The translations under genes and the position numbers were made by a program. A model generated the notes under the pieces. The model ran no database searches, was not told the DNA's origin, and was given only the letters and a program-made list of their open reading frames with translations. This document shows positions 13,809-25,647 of a stretch of DNA of 64,000 nt, piece after piece; positions within the stretch are counted from its first letter, which is position 1, and each line of letters begins with the position of its first letter. This stretch comes from Tetrahymena elliotti 4EA. Lineage: Eukaryota > Ciliophora > Oligohymenophorea > Hymenostomatida > Tetrahymenidae. The stretch is from NCBI GenBank assembly GCA_000231825.2, contig JH720294.1, forward strand, positions 2,636,654 to 2,700,653. Direction: 5' to 3'.

Positions 13809-15293
13809 TATACGAATCTAATTTTTTATATGGTTTTGTCAATAGCTATCTTTGTACTTGAACTATAGAAATACCTCTAAACTATATCTAAAATATTCAA
13901 TCCAATTTATATGGAAAGACTGAATGCTCTTTTGAAAATTTAGCAAATAAAATATTGATAGACCTAATCTAATTATTAATTTGACCAACCTTTAATAAAG
14001 AGATATTTCTTTTTTCGTTTAGAATTTAATTAATGGTAATTAATAAAATTTATTAATAACTAATTAGTGGATCAATGCATTGCTTAATTTCTTTTTTATT
14101 CAAATTTAATACTCCTAATACTTCTGAAAATTGATTACTTTACTTGATTCATTAAACTAAATAATATTTTTTATCCAATCTAACAAAAGTAAGCTTCTCC
14201 AATAGAATTTACTTTACTTTTTTCTTCCTATGCTTTAGAGAGTTCTTAAACTAAAACAATAATTTATTTTCTCAATCATAAATCAAAAGCAATATTATCT
14301 ATCTGTTTGATAAATAGTTTAAATACAATTCAAATGACAGCTAAATGCTTTTTTTAAATCTTGCCAAAAGTAACAACTCTATTTAGAAGAAATTTTAAAA
14401 ATAAATAGAATTGGTGGAGAAATTATCATTTAATAATAAATTATTTTAAATATTTTCAATTTTCTATTGGTTTTTAAGTTAACATTTTCAACACACTTAT
14501 CAAAATAAAAAATAAATAAAATCTGATAAAGAACAGTAAATAATTGCTAAAATTTTAATGTGATAAAGGTACCCACCCCTAGAATATGAATAATAAATAG
14601 AGAAAAAGAATTAAATTCAATTTAAATGAATAAAAAGATATTAAATTAATATAAAATATAGATAGATAAACCTTTAAATACAAGCAAATGCTATAAAATA
14701 AAATTATAATTAAATATTATAAATGTATGTTATTTATTGTTAATCAATCCCTCTTTTGATTATTTTAGATGATTTTTAAATTTAATTTAGGGTTGGAATG
14801 TTAGTTTATTAGTTAATTAGTTTTCTAAACTAAAAGAGGGAAAATTGTCAAATAATTAATCAAATATGTTTTTATTTAAAATTTAAATTAAATATCTCTT
14901 AGCAATGTTATGTGTTAAATATAAATAATTATTTTTATTCTTCTTATGAATGATTTAATTTCTTTTGCTTATTAACTTTACTTAAGTTTAATTATGAATC
15001 GGCTAAGCAAGTTTACTAGTTATTAGTAATAATAATTACTATTCTGTGGTGGTGGTAATTAATTTTGATGTGATAAGCTCTTGAAGAAGAGATATTTATT
15101 TAAGGTGAGATTTTTATTAAAATATAATATAAAGAAATTTTTCTTAAAAATTTTTGGAACATCAGAAGGATTTTAATTTATTGTTTTAATTTTGGAAGAT
15201 TTTTTTGTTGATAAAAATACAGTTTTTTTGATGAGCAATCAGGAGATATTATTATATGGAATCAATTATCAAGATATTTCAGAATACTTAGGC
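13809..15293. other. AT-rich spacer
   Basis: Upstream region of the disordered-protein gene and downstream region of the Bdp1 gene. No gene was found. A short GC-richer patch near 14567-14582 (GGTACCCACCCC) stands out from the background but has no match I recognise. Confidence 0.45.
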
Positions 15294-17436
15294 TCATTAA
15301 GTATTTGATCTTTCCTTTAATAATCTTCTTTCAATATCATCAGCTACAATCTATTTAAAATATGTTTATTTTTTATTATTATAATTTAATAAATTTAATT
15401 TTACCTTAAGTGATTCTGATGGAAGACTGATGCAAGCAGGAATACGAGAAATCAAACTTTGTTGGTTATTTTAAGAAGAGCTGTTCTTAGATTCAGGTAT
15501 GTTGTTTTCAACAGATTAATTTAAGGGGGATGGTAATTACAAAGGAGTTGAAGAGTTAGAAGATGAATCATTTAAGAAGTTATTTAAGTTGCTATGGAGA
15601 TACTTATCAATGTAATATTACTAGAAAGTTTAAAAGTCTCTCTCATTTTCAAGCTTTATTGAAAGTCTTTTTTAAGATCCTTTGCAAAATAGTAACTCCT
15701 TAATCTTTTAAGGATTATCTTTTTCTTCCTTGTGGAATTTATTCTATTTCAATAAAAAATAAACATTAATTTATGACAGTTTTATTCATTAAAAATATAA
15801 ACATTATCAATTATCCAAATTCATCCATTATTTAACCCATTTGACTTCAATTTTCCTTTCTTAATATAACAATCTCCAAATTAATGATTTCTTCAATTAA
15901 TGTAGGATATTTAAAGCTAGATTGATAGATTTTATAATGGAGATCTAGAGTTATATGTTATTTTAAATAAAAATTTTTTATTCCTTTTTTACCTTAATTT
16001 AGGTAACAGTTTTCTTGTCGAAATATTGCTAAATAGTAGTGAAGTCGGTACCAAAACATTCTAATAAATCATATAATCTTTATAATTCTTAGGGAGTCCA
16101 TTTTTTGTTTTTGTTGTTTGCTTTTTTTCTTTGGATTGCTTTTTCTTCTCTGTCAAGAGTTTACTACTTTTCTTAGTTTTCAAGCCAGTCACATGCTTAG
16201 TTATTTTCATTAGTTAAGCTATTTTTGTAGCCGCATATGTTATTTAAAGCTCCAAGAGAACCTAATAGATTTGAATTTGAATTCTATTATTGGTTGCGAG
16301 AGCTGTTTTTTCTTTGTCTAATTTATTTTTAAGGTGGAGTGCTTTTGCTGCTCTATATAAATTTAAATTTAAATGTTATTTATTTTTTGTTGTTGTTATT
16401 ATTATTAAATTTTAGAAGTTTTAAAAATTAAAAAGGGGGAGACAAGAAAGTAAATCAGAAAAAGAGAAAGAGTGAGAGATATTAAAAATCAATTTGTGAG
16501 ATACAAATTTTTTGATTAGAATTTATTAGAAAAAAGATATGACCTAATGATGCAGGATGTTGTTTATTTGTATGAGAGCTTTCAAATTTAAAAAAAGTTA
16601 AGCTCTTAAAAATTAACATAGTATTATTACATTTATTATTGAATGCGAGATTAAATTGGAAATCATAATTTAAATACTAATTGAAGAGCTTTCTTTCAAT
16701 TTATCAAAGGCTAATTATTTTTTTTTGAAGAAATCTCTTTGTTTGATGGGTATTTACTTACTTATATTTATATTTATTTATTTAAATGTGTGATAGCGAA
16801 GTCAAATTTTGAGCTGAAAAAAAAATTTATATTTCTGCCCTGAAAAAAAGTAGACTATACAAATACATAAGTAAGTCTCTACCAATATTTTAAATTTGCA
16901 AAAAGTATACATACAATAGATATTTTTTTAATTTTGCAGGAAAGTGTTGTGGCAGATTTTAACAAAAAAAGAATGCATCACTTAAAATATTCATCTTATA
17001 TTGTCATTTACTGGAAGAAACAAATTTAATTTATTGGAAAAATATAAAGAATTGATTACCTTTGATAAAGTTTCATCAATTATATCACCAAGAGTTTGTT
17101 GATGATGATTAACAATTTTTTCATCATTTTCTTTTAAATCTTCTGGAATCAAGGGCATTAATGAGTTTTGATTTCCCTCATTTTCAACTTCCATCACCTT
17201 GTCTTCATCATTTGAGTCTCTTTGCTTTATTTATTGTTTAAAAGCAAATTCTAATTTACATTTTCAAAAGCAAATTAAGAGGCAAAATTTACATTGATTG
17301 ACTATTGATTTGCTGATATAGAATTGCTATGTATGTCATTTTGGTGTAAGTTAATAACTAAATTGCTTGCACTGCTATTGCCTATTTAAGACCAAAACTC
17401 TGCTGTGATTGCTCCTAGCTATTTGTCAATGTCCAT
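15294..17436 (-). CDS. TFIIIB subunit Bdp1 homologue (SANT domain)
   Basis: The core is two phase-matched exons, 16352-15993 and 15743-15405, joined by a 249-bp intron. Across the junction they encode a SANT domain with the hallmarks of Bdp1: WTPQEL, then ECFGTDFTTI, then QIKNKFHKEE. Bdp1 acts with TBP and Brf1 in TFIIIB to position RNA polymerase III at tRNA, 5S and similar promoters; the SANT domain contacts DNA and Brf1/TBP. A last short exon follows (3' splice near 15360, stop at 15294, or an alternative acceptor giving a stop at 15269). A basic segment rich in K and R (LDREEKAIQRKKANNKNKKW) precedes the SANT domain. The core has no ATG, so the start lies upstream. Exons with ATG at 17436 (MDIDKQLGAI) and ending at 17060 (IIDETLSK) match in phase through a 707-bp intron and are the likely N-terminus, but need a 35-bp intron or frame change near 17250. 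A coding-like frame continues above an in-frame TGA at 17497-17499, so the true start is unresolved. Confidence 0.75.
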
Positions 17437-20359
17437 CTATTTATTTACAAGGGGAGCTCGCTTTCTGCTGCTTCTAATATTTATTTATGATTTTGTTCAC
17501 TTAAAGGCTAGTTCTGCCTGACTATTCAGAGAGATAGTTTTTTTGTTTGATTTGTTCAAGTTAGTTATGATTTGCGAAAAATCCCCTTGAAAATTTCTAA
17601 AAGATGGACGCTATTTGTTTATGTAACTGTAGATCTCGTGAGAGCGAGCTACTTTTAATTATTGTTTTTCCCTTAAATACTGCTTAAATAAATCTGATTG
17701 AGATTGAAAGCCTATTAAAGCTGACTTGCTTTCTCCTTTTTTTTATAAATTTTGTTTACCTCTTTCTTTCTTTGTTTGTTTATTTGATTAATTATTAATT
17801 GTTCAAAGTATTATTTTTTAAAGTTTGCTTAATTAAATATTTTTTCTCTTTAAGGGTTATTATGAATAGGATAGTATATATGAATTAAATATGTATCAAT
17901 CTATTTTTTGCTTTCTTTGAGTTATATCAATTAACTCTTTGTCTCTTTTGATTATTTCTTTGTTTGTTTATTTGTTTTGCTTTTTTTTAATTTCCTAAAT
18001 AAATATTATATGTTTTGCATTGATTCTTTTTGCCTATTTCACTGTCAGTCTGCTTCTTCAAGTTCTTTTCATCTTTCTCTATCCCATGAATCATTATCAA
18101 TAAATCAAAATACCTCTCACTGATACAAATCTTTAAATTTTACACACTCTTTCACTCACATGATAATTCTATCTAGCAACAAAACAACAAACCATATTTA
18201 TATTCAATATTACAAAGCTATATTTAGGATATTTAAGATCTAAATATTCAAATGAATCAATTAAATGCTAACAAGATAAATTTTCATTCTTCTAAATTAG
18301 CGATTACCAACTCATCATATTATTTACCTTTGATGTCAATTTACCTTTATTGTTAATAAAATTCATCTATATCTTTTTTAATAGCTTATTGAACATGTAT
18401 TGAACTCGAGGAATCTAACTCATTAGAAAAGAATTGAATAACTGAAATATTAAAAATAGTTTTTATAAATAAATATTAAATTTTGAAAGTAAATTCAACT
18501 CTTAAATCATATCAATATTTAATGATAAATTCATATTCTAAATTTCTTTTTATTTTTAATCTCAACTTATATTTTTAATTTTAAGCGAGTTCCCCATTTA
18601 CCATTTCAAATCCATGGTCTTTTCTTCATTTTAAATAAACAATTTTTCTCAAAATTTGAAACACTTGCAAAACCAAAAAGGAAAAATAATCTCTCAATCT
18701 ATTTTGATTAGCTTTGGTTTTCAAATCTAATTCATTCAACCCCTTTACAGACGGCATTGACAAACTCATCTTCAAAGTGATAAAATAAATTAAAAACATT
18801 ACTTTTAATTTAAACATTTCTATTTTTAAAAAATAAAATAATATTTCAAATAAATTTTTTGATTAAATAATTGATCAACTTTACGTTAAAGCTCACAAAC
18901 GAAGGCATTTTAACAATATTTGGCCAGTTTTTTGTATATTTTTCATTGATTTTATGGAAAAAATTTTATTTTTGATCAAGTAAAATTAAAAACCCATAAA
19001 TATTCCTTTATTTGTTTAAATAAAATATGAATTGAATAAAAAAATGAAAGAAGCGATAAATTGAAAATGAAGCTATTATAAGATAAATAGACTAGTTAAC
19101 ATTGAACAAATGAAATCGAACTGCTAAGTGGTAAAATTATCAATATCTGTTAATGATTATTTATTTATCTCTTCTCATAAATAGAAAAGAATTTGGGGAA
19201 GGAAAATAAATCAATATATTATAGTTTCTACTAACTCAGTTTTGGTTAATTACGATATGCAAAATAAATTATTCTTCCGAGACCTCTTTTAACTAGAAAA
19301 AAACTTGTTTACACTCTATGGGGATGCAATAATTTGCTTTTAGACCGATTTATTTCCCCTTCTACTTAATGAATTCATCTTTAAACTGGTATTGTAAAAA
19401 ATTTCTAAAAACTCCTTGTTTAATCAAATTATCTCGAGAAAACAAATGAAACTCTAATTTTGAAACATAAATTTTATCTGTAAACAAATATCAAATTTTA
19501 AAAAGGATATAAAATACTCTTTAGATGAATTAGCAGCACCCAATAATCTATTTCACATTCAAATTAAAATAAAAACAAATTCAATAATTACATTTAAATT
19601 CTTTCTCTCATTATTTAAAATAGCAAATATTTTTTAAAAAGAAGAAATTAAATAAATTTTAAAAATCTTCTTTCCTGATTTTCATCATGGTATCAAATTT
19701 ACTTCAAAAAAAAACCAAAATCTTTAATATTTTTATAAAATGTTTAATTTTGGAATGGATTTTAAATAGAGGATTAAAGAAAATCAATTAAGATTCTAGT
19801 TAATTGACTAGCGTTGAAGGATTCTAAATATTATTTCAATCAATAATGAACCAAAAAATATTCTTTATTTAAATATAGAGACAGCGTTAAAAACAAATTA
19901 TAAGCATTTTTGTTAAAAAAAGTAATTTAGGATTAAAGTAAACAAACTTTTATTAAAATAATTCAACAAAATTTCTTAAATTTCTATTTAAAAATAACAA
20001 TTAAAATATTTTAATTTATTATTGCTGTTGATGCATTTTTTTTTGTTAATAGTCAACTAAAAAATAATAAAAAAAGAAGCTTATATTATTATTTTTTATC
20101 AGAAATAATTAAAAATAAAAAATTAATCAATATTGGTTTCGAACCTAGCTTAGAAATAAAAAAATAAATGTTTAACAAAAAATTTAAGTTTTTAGATTTT
20201 GATAAATCTTGGATAAAAAGGTTAATTTAATTTTTCATTCATATTAATTTGTAAAAATTTATATTTAATTTAATTACAAAATAAATGTAAAAAAAATAAA
20301 TCTTTTTGTAAAAAAGAAAATAGTTTACAAATCTTAATAATGTACTTCAATTTTTTTAG
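17437..20359. other. spacer; possible extra 5' exons of Bdp1 near 17500-18100
   Basis: From 17500 to about 17740 the minus strand holds a relatively GC-rich, gene-like frame without an ATG (for example IYSYINKQRPSFRNF) that may belong to the Bdp1 gene. Another candidate minus-strand start lies near 18090 (MIHGIEKDEKNLKKQ). A 63-codon minus frame at 18626-18817, starting MFKLKVMFLIYFIT, has a hydrophobic N-terminus and ends at a true TGA, but nothing else supports it. The rest, 18.2-20.3 kb, looks like non-coding AT-rich DNA. Confidence 0.4.
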
Positions 20360-23300
20360 AGAAAATAATTTATTTTAATATTTTTTTATCAAAAGTTACT
20401 AAAGTCTAATTTAGCTTCTTCATTAAATCTTCATATTGATTTAAGGTAAAATTATTAATCTTTCTTTCAAATAATCAATCAAATCCCTAAAATTAAACTT
20501 TTTGCATCAGTTAAACATAATCTTCAATTTTAATGATATATTTTTTAATAAAAAATTACTCTAATTGATAAACAACTGTCTATCTGTCTGTTTTGGCTTA
20601 ATTTAAATTCAAATTTTTATGTTTTTCTCTTTCTTTTAAAAATTTCTTTATTCAATATTTATTTTTATTATTTTTTAAAAGAGAAGAAAAAATGACTAAA
20701 AAGAGCTCAATATTATTAGGATCTGCCTTAGCCAAATGCTCAAAACTTGAAATTTTGAGTCTTAACCTTCAGTAAAAATATTTTTTCAACATTAATTATG
20801 CATTTTTGTATGAATAAAATAAGCCCTTCATTTATGATTAACTGAATGGCTAATTTTAGTATGTTTATTTGATCTTTGTTTAGCTCATTCATTCATTTTA
20901 TATGTTTTTCTTATTAATTGAAATATGTATTTTTTCAACATCTAATTTTATAAAATTTTTTAAAAGGTCTAAGAAGATTGCTGAAATGGGAGCATAAGAA
21001 ATAGGATCTCAGTTAGCAAAATGCTCTAATCTCTAAACTTTGGATCTTAACCTGGAGTAAAAATATAGTTTCAATATTAATTATGTATTTTTGATTAATA
21101 AGTAAAGCCTTTAATTTATAAGCAAATCGATGACTAATCTAGGTGGTTTGTTTACATTTGTTTGGCTCATTCATTCGTTCACTTCTTTTTTTTCTTTTAA
21201 GATTAAAATTTTTATTTTTATCTCATTCTTTTAAAGTATTTATTTATTCAGTATTGAGTATTGATTGTATCAATTTTTTAAAAGTCGAAATAACATTGAT
21301 GGAATGTGTTTAGAAGCCCTAGGATCTAATTTAGCAAAATGCTCTAATCTTTAAACTTTGAATCTTAACCTCAGGTAAAAATAGTTCTCCAATTTTAATT
21401 ATGCACTTTTTTATAAAATTTCTTTGGATTTTATTTTTTTCTTAATCTTTCAAATATTCCTTTACTCAATGTTTATTTTTATAATTTTTTAAAAGTAACA
21501 ATAAGATTAGGGAAGTGGGGGCATAAGGATTAGCATCAGGCTTAGCATAATGCTCAAAACTCTAAAATTTGAGTCTTAACTTCAAGTAAAAATAGTCTTT
21601 ATTATTAATTAAGTATTTTTAAATGAATATAAAGAGAATTTAATTTATGACATTTCTTCAATAAATTTGTCCTTAGTCATTCTGAATTCAAAATTTTATT
21701 TTTTTCTTATTCATTTAAATATTTTTTTAGACTATACTTATTTTTTTATTTTTTAAAAAGGTTTAATGAGATTGGTGAAAAGGGAGCATAAGGATTAGGA
21801 TCTGAATTAAAAAAATACTCAAATCTCGAAGCTTTGACTCTTGACCTTTAGTAAAAATATTGTTTTCAGATTAATTTATTGAATCATTAAAAACTTTAAT
21901 TCATATGAGTTATTGAGTGACTAATTTGGGTTGACTTGATATTTTTTGGCTCATATATTCACTATTATTTGTTTTTTTTAGATTTAATTCAAATTTTTAT
22001 GTTTTTCCGATTTTTTAAAGTATTTCTTGATACGATATTAATTTTTATAACTAAAAGGTACAATAACATTGGTGAAGTAGGTGTCTAAAAATTAGTATCA
22101 GAGTTAGCAAAAATCTCAAATCTCAAAACTTTGAGTCTTAAACTCAGGTAAAAATATTATTGCAATATTAATTAAGCATTATAAAATGAATAAAGATTTA
22201 TGAGTGGTTGACTAACTAACTGACTACGTTACTAATTTTGCTTGGTTATATTTACTTAGTTCATCCATTAATTTTTATTTTTTCTTCAGATTTAATTTCA
22301 ATTTTTATGTTTTTCTCTTTTTTTAAATATTTCTTAACACAATATTTATTTTTATTATTTTTAAAAAGGTAGAATTAGATTGGTCAGGAGGGAGCATAAA
22401 AACTAGGATCTGAGTTAGCAAAATTCTCAAATCTCTAAGCTTTGACTCTTTAACTCATGTAAAAATATTGTTTCAATATTAATTAAGCACTTTTGAATGA
22501 ATATATAAGTAAAATGTTTAATTTATGAGTAACTAAATGGTTAATCTGAGTTGGTTTACATGATGTTTGTTGGGATGATTCATTAATTTTTATTTTGCCT
22601 TCATTTTTAATTCGAATTTTTATGTTTTTTCATTCTTTTAAATATTTCTTTATTCAAAAAAATTTCAATCCATTTTTTAAAAGGGCAAATGCCATTCTCG
22701 AAATGGGCATGTAAGGATTAGGATCTGAGTTAGCAAAATGCTCTAATCTCTAAGCTTTGGATATTGATGTAAAGTAAAAAATATTATTTCTATATTATAA
22801 AATGAAAAAATAAATAAAAACTTAATTATTTTTTCTTTTCAAATTAACTTAAATATTTATGCTTTTCTCATTCTTTGAGATATTTCTTTATTTAATATTT
22901 ATTTTTATAATTTATTTAAAGGAATAATAAGATTGCAGCGATGGGGCCATAAAAATTTGTAGCTGAGTTAACAAAATGCTCAAAACTCTAAACTTTAAGT
23001 CTTTCCCTCTGGTAAAAATGATATTTAATTTTTAATTAAATATAATGAATAAATAAAAACTATAATTATGAAGAACAGAATGATTAATTTTGGTTGGTTT
23101 GTTTAATATTTGTTTGGAATTATTTTCTTTGTGCTTTATTTTTAATTTAAATTTTTATGTTTGTTTCATTCTTTTAAATATTTCTTTATTTAAAATTTTT
23201 TCAAATAATTTATTAAAAGTTTCAATGATATTAATGAAATGGGTGTATAGGGATTAGGACCTGAGTTAGTAAAATTGTCTAATCTCAAAACTTTGACTCT

Positions 23301-23902
23301 TGACATCAAGTAAAAATATTGTTTCAATAATAATTCAGTGTTTTTAAATGAATGAAGTGACTGGTTTCCTTGATATTTGTTTGACTTATTGATTAATTTT
23401 TATTTGTTGTTAATTTTTATGTTTTTCTCATTCTTTTAAATATTTTTATATCCAATATTTTTTTTTATTTTTAACAAGGTAAATTTATATTGTCAGTATC
23501 TGTTTATAAGGATTAGGATCTGAGTTAACAAAATGCTCAAATCTCTAAGTTTTAGCTCTTGGTATCCAGTAAAAATATTTGTTTCAACACTAATTTACAA
23601 TTTTTGAATGAATGAATAAATAAGCAAAGACTCTAATTTATGACTAATTTGGGTTGGTTTGCTTTAAATTTTTCTTGGTTCATCCATTCATTTAGATTTG
23701 TTCATATGATATTGAATTAAAATTTTTATGTTTTTATTTTTTAAAATATTAATTTATTTAATATTTATTTATTTATTTTATTTTTAAAAGTGGTCTTTAT
23801 TTTCATCAAGGTTTAAAGTATTTAAAAGAAGTAAGATCAAAGCTTCAAAAAAAAAAAAGATTAGTTAAAATAGTATTTTTTTGTGATACTCAATAATTTT
23901 GA
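20360..23902 (+). CDS. leucine-rich-repeat protein, one repeat per exon
   Basis: Eleven internal exons start at 20682, 20967, 21285, 21496, 21761, 22058, 22369, 22684, 22922, 23220 and 23479. Each is exactly 90 nt long and flanked by phase-2 introns (121-228 bp). Each encodes one ribonuclease-inhibitor-like LRR of 30 residues with consensus N-x-I-x-E-x-G-x-x-x-LGS-x-LAKCSNL-x-x-L-x-L-x-L. A 5' exon ending at 20445 (SSLNLHIDLR) is in phase; its start is uncertain. A terminal exon, 23791-23902, encodes a lysine-rich end (QKKKRLVKIVFF) and a TGA stop. LRRs of this type form curved solenoids for protein binding; no kinase, NACHT or other domain was found. The joined array has no TGA, so the gene looks intact. 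No signal peptide can be assigned because the first exon is unclear. Confidence 0.82.
20682..23568 (+). repeat. tandem array of 11 exon-plus-intron LRR modules
   Basis: Not only the 90-nt exons but also the introns resemble one another. Nearly every intron begins GTAAAAAT, and most carry TTTTTATGTTTTTC-like and TTTCTTTATTCAATATT-like blocks before a TTTTTTAAAAG acceptor. Several also share GGTTTGTTT with GCTCATTCATT further up. The spacing between exon starts ranges from 211 to 318 bp. This indicates serial duplication of a whole exon-intron unit, followed by divergence in which exon length was held constant. Confidence 0.85.
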
Positions 23903-25647
23903 AGAGAGACATTCATTATTTACTTTTAAATAATAATGATTATATTTGTGAAAAATATATTTTTGTGATAAAGTTTTTTTTAAGTTCAACTTATTTACGA
24001 ATATCTATCAATAAAAAATCTTTTTAACCTATTTATCCCTATTAATCAAATTTCTTTGATCTATTAAATTAAATTTTTAATTAATTTAAAATAATTTGAT
24101 TCATTCTTTCTTCTTTAAATGGGATATTTTTTACTTTTCACAATTAAAATAAGATTTTTATTAAAGAAAAATAAATTTATAGACAGAGAAGCATTTTAAT
24201 GTAAAAATGAAATAAAAACTCTCCTATGAAATAAAATATTATGAAAAACAATACTTCAAAATCCATTTACCATCAAAGAATATTTAAATTTCTTTTTCTT
24301 TCAAATATTCGATTTAATTTCCAAAAGAAATTTTTCTGATTGTTTTTTTTATTCATTCAAAGTTTATTTTTTTCAAATAAAATTCTCAAATTGTATTTTT
24401 AAAAGCATTTAATCTTTTACTATTTACTAAGATAATTATTATAACATATACAAACACATTTTATTATAACGTTATAAAATTATTTTTGCTTTATTTTAAA
24501 TTTAAATTAAGAGAAATTTATTATTGGAAGATCTTTTAAATTTATTTCAAACTATTAATTTTCTTAAAATATATTACAAATATTTTAGCTTTTTGAGTCA
24601 TTAATTTAATGAAAAGAATTTTAGACACAATACAATACAACACATGCATTAAAAAATCCTATCTTCTTCAAAACTAATGAATTAAAAGAACATTTTATAT
24701 TTGAATAAACAGTCTTGAGAGAAATTATAAAAAATTTTATTAAATTTGAGAATTTTATTAACAAAAGCACTAGTAAGATAAATGGATATTTTTGATTTAG
24801 ACTGGATATGTGTTCCATTTACATTAAAGTATTATTTTATTGTTTAGAAAAGAAGGAATTGACAAATTTATAAAAGAATAATTAAATTAGAAAGAGGAAA
24901 ATTTTCTTTTCTTGTTAGATTCTAAAGATTAAGAAAAGAAATTTTATGATTTTGGATTTAATTCATACAATAAACTTTTAAAGTAGGCTTTAAACAAAAT
25001 TTTAATGATTAATTTTAAATTGATCAATGCTATATTTTATAAAAATTAACAACAATATTATCTATAAATTTAGATTTTATGCTTTTAATATTTACTTTGA
25101 ATTTAACCAACTCTACTGAAAATTGCCAAATTTAATATTAATTAGTAAATTAAAAATTGACCCAAAATAACTAGGTTAATTGGATTCAAAAAGATATAGA
25201 GAGTGATAGATATTTGTGTAAGATCATATGAATACGTAAACCATTTATCTATCATGTTGAATGAAATATCAATGAATCAATCTTAAAGATTTCACTTTTC
25301 TTAAATATCGTAATTAATTAATAAGTTAATAAGAATCTCACGATTTATTATTAGTGCTATAATAATACTAAATTAACACACACATATATACATACATTCA
25401 TACAAACAAGCAAGCAAGCAAAAAAACAAATAAATAAATAAGAAGAAACCAGGTATAATCAATTAGCCTTTTGATTACCAAAACAAAGTAATTTTAACAA
25501 AAAAATAAGTCTTTCTAACTTGTTAAATAAATATAGTTAAAACCAACTTCTTCAAGTCATTCTGAAAGGTTCTACTATTTAATATTATTAGTAGTCCTAT
25601 TTATAAGGAATCATATACTCATAGAATACGCTAAGCAATCTATTAAT
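23903..25647. other. AT-rich spacer
   Basis: Lies between the LRR gene and the large surface-protein gene, both on plus. A minus-strand frame starting at 24818 is open for about 150 codons in the ciliate code, but its composition matches the surrounding spacer. A short run of CAAG and AAAT repeats lies at about 25405-25440, just before the next gene. Confidence 0.5.

Noticed and set aside
14567..14582. GC-rich patch as telomere or chromosome-breakage signal
   Set aside because: It lacks the CCCCAA telomere repeat and the known breakage consensus, and sits inside a continuous sequence.
17497..17499. Selenocysteine at the in-frame TGA upstream of Bdp1
   Set aside because: Bdp1 is not a selenoprotein family and no flanking redox motif exists. 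An intron, leader frame or assembly error is more likely.
18626..18817. 63-codon minus frame with a signal-peptide-like start
   Set aside because: It ends at a true TGA and starts with ATG, but has no neighbouring exon, no codon bias and no recognisable family. It is mentioned only in the spacer entry.
20600..23900. CRISPR-like array, because of regularly spaced short repeats
   Set aside because: Repeats are 90-nt coding units with splice sites on both sides and variable spacing; this is a eukaryotic LRR gene.
24621..24818. Minus-strand frame open for about 150 codons in the ciliate code
   Set aside because: With TGA as the only stop, long open frames arise by chance in spacer this AT-rich. 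Composition does not differ from the flanks and no domain or splice structure supports it.
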